The notes under the pieces were generated by a model that had not been told where the DNA came from, made no database searches, and saw only the letters and a program-made list of their open reading frames with translations. 11,609 nt of DNA from Methanobrevibacter sp. (GTDB taxonomy: Archaea; Methanobacteriota; Methanobacteria; Methanobacteriales; Methanobacteriaceae): assembly GCA_030539985.1 (NCBI GenBank), contig JAUNXD010000009.1, positions 1 through 11,609 on the forward strand, in the 5' to 3' direction. The first letter of the stretch is position 1, and each line of letters begins with the position of its first letter. Made by a program: the position numbers and the translations under genes. Below, in pieces: positions 5,949 through 11,609 of this stretch.

Positions 5949-6133
5949 AAACTCCTAACCTAAAATATATAATTAATTGCTTAATTATACCCACTTTAGA
6001 TTTACATAAGTAATGCAATGCATTACAAATTAATATATTATATTTTATCAATAAAAAATATTTCTATAAAGTGAAACTTTTAAGGTTATAAATAATTAAT
6101 ATAATATATAATTGAAATTTGATGAGGCAAAAA
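5949..6133. promoter_or_regulatory. Divergent promoter region between the surface protein and paaK
   Basis: Minus-strand TATA-like stretches (about 5963-5973 and 5982-5990) serve the surface-protein gene. On the plus strand GGTTATAAATAA (about 6084-6095) lies about 45 bases before the paaK ATG, leaving a leader with its ribosome binding site. The 17-base symmetric element at 6010-6026 lies between the two. Confidence 0.5.
6010..6026. promoter_or_regulatory. 17-bp symmetric operator candidate
   Basis: GTAATGCA, one central A, TGCATTAC: a perfect inverted repeat of eight-base arms in the shared upstream region of two divergent genes. The odd length and short arms fit binding by a dimeric helix-turn-helix regulator. 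It lies about 60 bases above the surface-protein start and about 60 bases above the paaK TATA box, a position better suited to activation of paaK than to direct blocking. The regulator is unknown. Confidence 0.45.
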
Positions 6134-7435
6134 ATGTTTTGGAACGAAGAAATAGAGACAATGTCAAGACAAGATCTTGAAGAACTACAATTGAAAAAGC
6201 TTCAAGCAACCGTTAAGCGAGCATTTGATAAAATACCATATTACAATAAAAGATACAGTGAAGCTGAAGTTTATCCGGAAGATATAGAAACCCTTAAGGA
6301 TATTGAAAAATTACCTTTCATCACAAAAGACGATTTAAGGGAAAGCTATCCGTTCGGATTGTTTGCAGTCGACATTTCCAAAATCAAGGAACTCCATTCA
6401 TCTTCAGGAACAACCGGAAAGCCTGTAGTGTCAGGATATACCGAAAAGGATTTGGACACATGGGCTGAAACCATTGCACGCGGACTTACCATGATGGGCA
6501 TCGGCGAAAACGATATCCTGCAGAACACCCACGGTTACGGAATGTTTACCGGAGGTTTCGGAGTTCACTACGGATCCCATAAGGTCGGAGCGGCAATAAT
6601 CCCTATTTCAACCGGTCAGACACGCAGGCAGATTGAAATAATGGAGGATTTTGGAGCAACAGGACTCATATTTACCCCATCATACGGAATACACCTTGCA
6701 GAAGTTGCCCTTGAAGACGGAATTGACCCTAAAAACTTCAATATCAAGGCAATAGGATTCGGAGCTGAAGGATGGACCGAAGAGATAAGGCAAAGGGTTG
6801 AAGAGCTTTTCGGATGCAAAGCCTATAACATTTACGGACTTACAGAACTCATGGGTCCGGGTGTGGGCGTTGAATGCTCAGCTCAAAAGGGCCTTCACAT
6901 TGCAGAAGACATTTACTATCCAGAAATCATCAATCCCGACACAGGCAAAACTCTTGGAGGCGATACTCCAGGAGAACTTGTACTGACAAACCTTGAAAGG
7001 GAAGGAATGCCTGTCATCAGATTCAGAACCAAGGATTTGACCAAGCTCACCTATGAAAAATGTGAATGCGGAAGGACACATGCAAGAATGAGCAGAATAA
7101 CAGGAAGATCAGATGACATGATTAAAGTTAAGGGAGTAGCCATTTTCCCATCACAGATTGAAAAGGCATTGCTTAAGGTTGGTGATGTTGAGCCTCATTA
7201 CATGATTATAGTTACAAGACCTGAAACTCTGGATGAAATCGAAATAAAAGTTGAAGTCTCACAGGACATCTTCTTCGATGGAGTTAAGGAAATGATGGCA
7301 ATCCAAACAAAAATCGGTAAATCAATAGAAAATGAAACCGGAATCAGAGTGAAAGTTACATTGGTGGAACCGAAAACATTGCCAAGGTTTGAAGGAAAAG
7401 CTAAAAGAGTAATAGACAAAAGGAATTTACACTAG
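6134..7435 (+). CDS. paaK: Phenylacetate-CoA ligase family protein (aryl-CoA ligase)
   Basis: This ANL-superfamily enzyme activates an aryl acid with ATP to an acyl-adenylate and then to the CoA thioester, in the cytoplasm. The 433-residue length is normal for PaaK. Visible motifs are the phosphate-binding SSSGTTGKP (about 88-96), GLTELMGPG (about 235-243), and the hinge region CECGRTHARMSRITGRSDD followed by IKVKGVAIFPSQIE (about 310-345). The substrate cannot be read from the sequence. In methanogens, phenylacetate or indoleacetate is likely, feeding reductive carboxylation to aromatic amino acids. The frame is open from a TTG at 6119 and an ATG at 6122, but that ATG is immediately followed by the AGG that serves the ATG at 6134, which gives the usual MFWNEEIE start. 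The ACT-domain gene follows after eight bases in the same operon. Confidence 0.92.
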   Translation: MFWNEEIETMSRQDLEELQLKKLQATVKRAFDKIPYYNKRYSEAEVYPEDIETLKDIEKLPFITKDDLRESYPFGLFAVDISKIKELHSSSGTTGKPVVSGYTEKDLDTWAETIARGLTMMGIGENDILQNTHGYGMFTGGFGVHYGSHKVGAAIIPISTGQTRRQIEIMEDFGATGLIFTPSYGIHLAEVALEDGIDPKNFNIKAIGFGAEGWTEEIRQRVEELFGCKAYNIYGLTELMGPGVGVECSAQKGLHIAEDIYYPEIINPDTGKTLGGDTPGELVLTNLEREGMPVIRFRTKDLTKLTYEKCECGRTHARMSRITGRSDDMIKVKGVAIFPSQIEKALLKVGDVEPHYMIIVTRPETLDEIEIKVEVSQDIFFDGVKEMMAIQTKIGKSIENETGIRVKVTLVEPKTLPRFEGKAKRVIDKRNLH

Positions 7436-7443
7436 GTGATGAT

Positions 7444-7875
7444 ATGAAAATCAAACAGTTATCAATATTTTTACAAAACAAGATGGGGAGCCTGTCAAAA
7501 CCTTTGGAGGTACTTACCGTTGCTGACGTCAATATCAGAGCAATGTGCATGGCGGACACTTCAGAATTCGGTATTTTAAGACTTGTTGTTGATGATCCAA
7601 TCAAGGGAAAGGAAGCTCTTGAGGAAAACAATTTCCTTGTAAAAATCACCGATATCATCGGCGTTGAAATGAATGATGCACCTGGCGGATTGACAGCCGT
7701 TTTGGATGTCATTAAAGAAAATCTAATTGACCTTGAATATCTCTATGCATTTTCACATGATAAGGAAGACAAGGCAATATTGCTGCTTCATGCTGACGAC
7801 ATTGACCATCTAATCACTGTCTTAAGCGACAATAATATACCAATCGTTTCCGCCGAAGAAGTTTACAAATTATAA
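7444..7875 (+). CDS. Tandem ACT-domain protein, likely amino-acid sensor for the aryl-CoA ligase
   Basis: The 143-residue protein consists of two ACT domains (about 3-70 and 71-140) and nothing else. Each has the glycine-containing turn between first strand and helix (NKMGSLSKPLEVL and NDAPGGLTAVLDV) where ACT domains bind amino acids. Stand-alone ACT pairs usually act as small-molecule sensors. The position eight bases after paaK, with AGGTGAT overlapping the paaK stop region, suggests aromatic amino acid feedback on aryl acid activation. That is inferred from context and family. A T-rich stretch (7885-7901) follows as terminator. Confidence 0.88.
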   Translation: MKIKQLSIFLQNKMGSLSKPLEVLTVADVNIRAMCMADTSEFGILRLVVDDPIKGKEALEENNFLVKITDIIGVEMNDAPGGLTAVLDVIKENLIDLEYLYAFSHDKEDKAILLLHADDIDHLITVLSDNNIPIVSAEEVYKL

Positions 7876-7884
7876 AATTTCTAC

Positions 7885-7901
7885 TCTTTTTTTATTTTTT
7901 T
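7885..7901 (+). terminator. Oligo-T terminator after the paaK-ACT operon
   Basis: Two long T-runs (T7, then T8 after one A) begin ten bases after the ACT stop, with no hairpin before them. Oligo-T on the non-template strand is enough to end transcription by archaeal RNA polymerase. Confidence 0.55.
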
Positions 7902-7932
7902 TAAATAATTTTTATCAAAGTTTCCTTTTTTT

Positions 7933-8010
7933 AGAAAATATTTAAACATATTTTGAAATAAACCCATAATCATAAACATCACAATTAATATGATGTTAAA
8001 AAAAAGGTGA
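7933..8010 (+). promoter_or_regulatory. Promoter and leader of the short-chain dehydrogenase with inverted repeat
   Basis: AAATATTTAAACATA (about 7936-7950) is TATA-like and predicts a start near 7967. The leader then contains AACATCA (7975-7981) and TGATGTT (7991-7997), a seven-base inverted repeat nine bases apart. GGTGAT (8006-8011), a strong ribosome binding site, ends five bases before the ATG. The repeat could be an operator overlapping the start of transcription or a leader hairpin. Confidence 0.4.
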
Positions 8011-8015
8011 TTTAA

Positions 8016-8759
8016 ATGGGAAAACTAGATGGAAAAGTAGCAATAATAACCGGAGCAACATCCGGAATGGGTAGAGACTCAGCAAAACTGTTTGCAGCCG
8101 AAGGGGCAAAAGTGGTTGTAACCGGAAGAAACGAGGAAAGAGCAAAAGCAGTCGTTGACGACATAAAAGCTGCCGGTGGAGAAGCAATCTATGTAATTGT
8201 GGATATGGCGAACCTCGATGAAGTGCACAAGGTATATGATGCAGCAATGGAAGAATACGGAACAATAGATATACTATTCAACAATGCAGGAGTATTATCC
8301 ATGTCCCCACTGATGGACGTTACCCTTGAAGAATGGACAAAAGTATTCAATGTTAACGTAACCTCCGCATTACTGCTCACACAATTAGTCGCACCAGTAA
8401 TGAAAGAAAAAGGAAAAGGAACAATTGTAAACACATGTTCAGTAGCATCCTTTGGAGCTCATCACGGATTTGCCGCCTATGTAGACAGTAAACACGCAAT
8501 GATGGGATTAACCAGATCCATGGCATGGGAATTAGGTCCTGAAATCAGATGCAACGGTATTGCACCAGGTCTTATCCACACTGCAATGGTAGACAGCATA
8601 GGAGGTCCTGCAGCATTGCAGAACATGATTGACCAATGCCCAGTCAAAAGATGCGGTGAAGGTAAAGACATTGCAGAACTGGCATTATTCCTGGCAAGTG
8701 ACGAATGTACTTTCTTAGACGGTCAGATAATTAAATGTGACGGAGGATTTGAAATATAA
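8016..8759 (+). CDS. Short-chain dehydrogenase/reductase (FabG-like)
   Basis: A 247-residue classical SDR, the normal length. The nucleotide-binding motif is TGATSGMG (12-19) and NNAG is at 89-92. The catalytic set is complete: N114 (in NVNV), S142, Y155 and K159 (YVDSK). R38 after the second strand (VTGRNEER) points to NADP(H). The C-terminal GQIIKCDGG is typical of FabG-like enzymes. Archaea of this group do not make fatty acids by the bacterial route, so a FabG role is unlikely and the substrate cannot be predicted. It has its own promoter and a hairpin terminator, so it is a single-gene unit. Many codons are the same few choices (ACC, GCA, GGA), compatible with good expression. Confidence 0.9.
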   Translation: MGKLDGKVAIITGATSGMGRDSAKLFAAEGAKVVVTGRNEERAKAVVDDIKAAGGEAIYVIVDMANLDEVHKVYDAAMEEYGTIDILFNNAGVLSMSPLMDVTLEEWTKVFNVNVTSALLLTQLVAPVMKEKGKGTIVNTCSVASFGAHHGFAAYVDSKHAMMGLTRSMAWELGPEIRCNGIAPGLIHTAMVDSIGGPAALQNMIDQCPVKRCGEGKDIAELALFLASDECTFLDGQIIKCDGGFEI

Positions 8760-8782
8760 TCATTATTTAACATTAAAATATT

Positions 8783-8811
8783 GGAAGTCATCATTTATGG
8801 CTTCCTTTTTT
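8783..8811 (+). terminator. Hairpin plus T6 terminator of the short-chain dehydrogenase gene
   Basis: GGAAGTCAT (8783-8791) pairs with ATGGCTTCC (8797-8805), nine pairs including one G-U, with a five-base loop and six T directly after. It lies 23 bases behind the stop codon and looks like a bacterial intrinsic terminator. Confidence 0.8.
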
Positions 8812-8962
8812 AATTTAAAACACCCTGAAAACCGCGCCAAAAACATGCCCAATCAAATTTTCTTGTTATATCAATATTGTTTTTGCCATGAAATATTGCT
8901 TTGAAAACTAAGCAAAATTATATATTAAACCAGCTACAAAGTGTAATGCACTCGTGGTTTAA

Positions 8963-9589
8963 ATGATAGTTAAAATTGACAATAGGGAAAACAGCAGACA
9001 CTGTGAAGCCATTAAACAATACAAAAATAATCACAAGATTATCATTGAGGAATTGCCGATTGGAGATTTCATATTCACCGATAAAAACACCGAAGTGGTT
9101 TTTGAATACAAAACATACAACGATTTCAAAAACAGCGTCAGGGAGGGTAGGGTATTTGACCAGGCCATAAGACAATACAAAAACTTCGACTACCACTTCA
9201 TCATAATCCAACTGGAGAAAAACAACAAGCATGACCTTTTTAACAATGAACACCACTGTGAGGCGATAGCTCACCTGAACACCTTCACCACAGTAATAAT
9301 CTGTTCAAGCAAAAAGCTGGCTTTTAAAATGATGGAAAAACAGGCAGAATCATGTATTGAAAAGCATCCCCTGACAAAAAAGCCACATGAAAAATCAGAC
9401 AATGTCGCATACAATTACCTTATGCTGATTAACGGGATTAATAACATCAAGGCACATGCCATCTGTAAGCATCTGAATCTGAAAACATTTGAGGACTTAA
9501 GAAGCATTACGGCAAAAAAACTGATTAAGGTGCCAGGTATCGGCTCCATTACCGCTTTAAAGATTACAAAATCAATACAAATAAATTAA
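8963..9589 (+). CDS. XPF/ERCC4-type structure-specific nuclease with C-terminal HhH domain
   Basis: The 208-residue protein has an N-terminal ERCC4 nuclease domain (about 1-135). D6, R8 and E9 (IDNRE), G34-D35, and E48-x-K50 (FEYK) match the metal-binding VxxDxRE, GD and ERK sites of XPF/Mus81/Hef; the usual R of ERK is Y49. A conserved GRVFDQ follows at 62-67. The C-terminus holds two helix-hairpin-helix units (about 153-172 and 185-203, the latter with VPGIGSITALKI). There is no helicase domain, unlike Hef, so it resembles the short crenarchaeal XPF form, but no clear PCNA-binding tail is seen. It should cut branched or flap DNA as a dimer in repair or fork processing. A TATA-like ATTATATATT (about 8918-8927) lies about 40 bases upstream; the ribosome binding site is weak. 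Confidence 0.9.
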   Translation: MIVKIDNRENSRHCEAIKQYKNNHKIIIEELPIGDFIFTDKNTEVVFEYKTYNDFKNSVREGRVFDQAIRQYKNFDYHFIIIQLEKNNKHDLFNNEHHCEAIAHLNTFTTVIICSSKKLAFKMMEKQAESCIEKHPLTKKPHEKSDNVAYNYLMLINGINNIKAHAICKHLNLKTFEDLRSITAKKLIKVPGIGSITALKITKSIQIN

Positions 9590-9622
9590 AAAAAAAGGTA
9601 GTTTGAAGTACTATAAAGTACT
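9588..9622 (-). terminator. Hairpin plus T9 terminator of mptG
   Basis: AGTACT at 9607-9612 and 9617-9622 form a six-base stem with a four-base loop. On the minus strand nine T follow (9596-9588) after ten bases. The T-run is made of the stop codon and trailing A's of the convergent nuclease gene. The stem is weak; the T-run alone may suffice. Confidence 0.5.
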
Positions 9623-9633
9623 CCAGATAATAA

Positions 9634-10617
9634 TTATTTTTCAATGACGAATCCATGGTTTTGCGCCTTTGTTACAAAGACAGTACCCTTCTCGCCAATG
9701 ATTTCTTTGGTTTTTTCTACGATGTCTGCATTTGACTCATCGAAAAATGTGTATAGCACAGGTCCAAATGAGCTGATACCCACACCGTATGCGCCGGCTT
9801 CTTCAATAGCTTTCATAGTAGGCAGGTAGCTTGCATCCAAAGAGTGTTCCAACTTGTTGAATCCTACTTTTTGAAGTTCACTGACCGCCCATCCGAAGTT
9901 CTTGATATCCTTTTCAAGCATGAACGGTACGAGATTCATTAAAATCAAATGAGATACCTGTTCAACTTCCTCTTTTGGAATAGGACAATAAGTTTGGAAT
10001 ACATCAACCTCATCATCACCTTCCATATGTTTATCGATATGAGGAATTGCGATTAGAATATTCCATTCTTCGGGAAAATCATATCTGGCAATCAATGTCG
10101 CAGGTTTTGCTTTTGAAGCACCTGAAGGTAAAAACAGCGGTTTTTCCTCTTTGCTGTGGCCACCATCCAATATGAATCCGCCCAAATCGTGAGTGTATGT
10201 TCCGATACCGGATGTTCCTCCTCTTCCAACAATGCTGCTTAACTCACGGCTTTCAATTTCAATTCCCATGGTTTCAGTTATTAGGTGAGCTGTTGAAACG
10301 GCAATTTGAGTTCCGCTTCCAAAACCTGAATGAGGAGGGTAAGTCTGATGTACAATGAATTTGAAACCTGAATCAATGTCAAAGTGCTTTATGGTTTTTT
10401 CAGCCGCATCCGGAATTTTTTCCCTGCATTCCAAAATGGCTTCCTCATCATCTACAGTATCGGCGAATTCAAGTTCGATTCCACTTTCGATTTGTTCAAC
10501 TTCCAATACAAATTGTGGATCAGCTAATGCTAGACCAATACCACCATCGACTCTCCTATATGACCCGTTCAAATCGATTAGGGACATATGAATTCTTGAA
10601 GGTGCTCTGATAATCAT
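9634..10617 (-). CDS. mptG: Beta-ribofuranosylaminobenzene 5'-phosphate synthase
   Basis: Beta-RFAP synthase joins p-aminobenzoate (or a related benzoate) to PRPP with loss of CO2 and pyrophosphate, a committed step to methanopterin, the C1 carrier of methanogenesis. The 327-residue length fits. The protein has the GHMP-kinase fold: N-terminal RAPSRIHMSLIDL (4-16), the phosphate loop PPHSGFGSGTQ (94-104), GRGGTSGIGTYTHDLGGF (131-148), and the C-terminal YGVGISSFGPVLY. The ATG at 10617 has GGATGTGA four to five bases upstream, one mismatch from the ideal site, and a TATA-like AATATTATATATATTTAA about 50 bases upstream. No other methanopterin gene is adjacent. Confidence 0.95.
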   Translation of the reverse strand: MIIRAPSRIHMSLIDLNGSYRRVDGGIGLALADPQFVLEVEQIESGIELEFADTVDDEEAILECREKIPDAAEKTIKHFDIDSGFKFIVHQTYPPHSGFGSGTQIAVSTAHLITETMGIEIESRELSSIVGRGGTSGIGTYTHDLGGFILDGGHSKEEKPLFLPSGASKAKPATLIARYDFPEEWNILIAIPHIDKHMEGDDEVDVFQTYCPIPKEEVEQVSHLILMNLVPFMLEKDIKNFGWAVSELQKVGFNKLEHSLDASYLPTMKAIEEAGAYGVGISSFGPVLYTFFDESNADIVEKTKEIIGEKGTVFVTKAQNHGFVIEK

Positions 10618-10701
10618 TTTTTCACATCCTTATTTAATATTACTATAGAAAGTTTGTTTTTAAATATATATAATATTTTCTTGAAGATAACCTATCAATA
10701 T

Positions 10702-11406
10702 TCATTTGTTATTCAGTTCATCAATTTTTTCATTTAATTTTTTAACCTGAACTGTCAAATCATCAATTTTAGACTCCAAATCATTACGCTTATCCCTGTT
10801 TAACTTTGATACATAGGCGGAAGATATTATTGCAGTAATCAGAGAAAATATCAGGATGCCTCCAACCATAGCCACAATGCCAATCAGTCTGCCTGAAGTT
10901 GATGTCGGAACAACATCTCCATAACCGGTACTTGTCATAGACACGAAAATATACCAAATGGCAGTTCTGAAATCGCCAATATTCGAATCCAGCATCCAAA
11001 CGAGAATGGTAACGACAACGATGAATATGATGGCTATGATAATGACCTTATCAAGGTATGTCTTTCGAAAAAAGTCTGAAACGATCTTCTCGTCATCGCG
11101 TATCACAACATATATCTTAATGAATTGGGCAAGCTTAACGAATCTCAATGCTCGAAGGAATACTGAATTGAACGGAAGCATTCCGAAAATACCAAGATAA
11201 TTATTCCTCAAATATGTCTTCTTATCTTCTGATTTCTTCAGATTATATAAGAATTCAATCCAAAAGAAAAGGCATAACACCAAATCAAATGCAATCACTT
11301 GATATTTAAATGAATTTGCTGCCGGATAGAATGTAATGTATACCAAAAAGAGTATATCAAAAATCGTTAATACGATTCCTCCGAAATATAAAAGTCGCTT
11401 TTTCAT
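10702..11406 (-). CDS. Voltage-gated-type potassium channel with C-terminal coiled coil
   Basis: The 234-residue membrane protein has a small voltage-sensor-like part of about four helices, then a pore domain (about 119-200) with the potassium filter TSTGYGD (158-164). S2 carries E51. The S4-like helix (83-99) has only R85, R88, K91 and K97, a thin sensor, so voltage gating may be weak. The tail (208-234) is a clean heptad coiled coil with L210, I214, L217, V221, L224, I228 and L231, which likely holds the tetramer. It conducts K+ across the cytoplasmic membrane for turgor or membrane potential. There is no ribosome binding site; a TATA-like stretch about 28 bases upstream fits a leaderless mRNA. 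Confidence 0.92.
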   Translation of the reverse strand: MKKRLLYFGGIVLTIFDILFLVYITFYPAANSFKYQVIAFDLVLCLFFWIEFLYNLKKSEDKKTYLRNNYLGIFGMLPFNSVFLRALRFVKLAQFIKIYVVIRDDEKIVSDFFRKTYLDKVIIIAIIFIVVVTILVWMLDSNIGDFRTAIWYIFVSMTSTGYGDVVPTSTSGRLIGIVAMVGGILIFSLITAIISSAYVSKLNRDKRNDLESKIDDLTVQVKKLNEKIDELNNK

Positions 11407-11455
11407 AGTAATCGTTTATGTTTTTTTAAAATATATTCTGTCTGCATCTGCAGGT

Positions 11456-11609
11456 CTAAAATAGGTCATCGACAACATCAACCAACTTTTCAGCCAATCT
11501 GCAGGTAGTTTCGAATTTCTCTGAAGAGTAACATTCATAGACTATTGTAGGTATTCCGGCTTTTGCTGTCGGTTCGGTTATATATGGTGGGCTTGATCTG
11601 AATTCGGGA
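11456..11609 (-). CDS. 3' end of an unidentified gene, cut by the right edge
   Basis: The minus strand is open from the right edge to a TAG at 11458-11456, giving the last 50 residues of a protein. Segments include SPPYITEPTAKAGIPTIVYE and a helical end, RLAEKLVDVVDDLF. The pattern of a strand, Ala-Gly-Ile-Pro, then a strand with Glu, followed by a final helix, recalls the C-terminus of zinc carboxypeptidase or AstE-type deacylases, where a glutamate is catalytic. That is a guess. The codon use and clear protein texture support a real gene. The channel gene starts 49 bases downstream with its own promoter. Confidence 0.6.
   Translation of the reverse strand, partial: PEFRSSPPYITEPTAKAGIPTIVYECYSSEKFETTCRLAEKLVDVVDDLF

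Noticed and set aside
6119..6124. TTG at 6119 or ATG at 6122 as the paaK start
   Set aside because: The ATG at 6122 abuts the AGG that best serves the ATG at 6134, and the shorter form gives the usual family N-terminus.
7996..8265. Minus-strand Leu/Arg-rich frame
   Set aside because: Antisense to the start of the short-chain dehydrogenase; the low-complexity composition is the complement of its Ala/Glu/Lys codons.
8943..8950. GTAATGCA upstream of the nuclease, identical to half of the 6010-6026 operator candidate
   Set aside because: Only a half-site. The same octamer also occurs inside a coding region at 2315-2322 (complement), so chance is a sufficient explanation.
1..11609. CRISPR arrays, insertion sequences, prophage or integrase genes
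   Set aside because: No regularly spaced repeats, transposase-like frames or terminal repeats were seen; gene content looks like ordinary chromosome.

Overview
The window looks like chromosome of a methanogenic archaeon of the Methanobacteriales, most likely Methanobrevibacter or a close relative. The evidence is strong AT bias, archaeal TATA boxes, GGTG(A/T)-type ribosome binding sites, a methanopterin biosynthesis gene (mptG, beta-RFAP synthase), an archaeal transcription factor S, a stand-alone XPF/ERCC4-type nuclease, and the DUF2162 / MotA-TolQ-ExbB / DUF2149 trio found in methanogens. The genus is inferred from these features and was not tested by a search.

Left end (1-646): the first codons of a minus-strand gene run off the left edge. 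Its promoter carries a near-symmetric operator candidate. The rest is about 600 bases of AT-rich DNA with one tiny minus-strand ORF (228-281) that has its own TATA box, ribosome binding site and palindrome, plus several inverted repeats. No normal-sized gene is present there.

647-2430 (minus strand): a two-TM YcxB-like protein, transcription factor S (tfs), and two small four-TM proteins that are tandem paralogues coupled by a TTGA stop/start overlap.

2492-5948 (minus strand): a compact three-gene operon encoding a DUF2162 multi-TM protein with a CPCC motif, an ExbB/TolQ-type channel subunit, and a DUF2149 protein. The single membrane helix of the DUF2149 protein reads like the ExbD/TolR helix, including its key aspartate. 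The operon ends in a hairpin-plus-T10 terminator that overlaps the last stop codon. Upstream lies a 524-residue secreted, C-terminally anchored surface protein with two copies of a roughly 70-residue unit and its own hairpin terminator.

5949-8811 (plus strand): a divergent promoter with a 17-bp symmetric operator candidate, then paaK (aryl-CoA ligase) and a two-ACT-domain protein in one operon. A separately transcribed FabG-like short-chain dehydrogenase with a hairpin terminator follows. PaaK plus ACT fits reuse of aryl acids such as phenylacetate or indoleacetate for aromatic amino acids.

8963-11609: an XPF-type nuclease (plus strand), then convergent mptG, a potassium channel with a C-terminal coiled coil, and the 3' end of another minus-strand gene cut by the right edge.

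The strongest candidate for an under-described system is the DUF2162-ExbB-DUF2149 operon. It looks like a proton- or sodium-driven Exb/Tol-type motor in an organism without an outer membrane.
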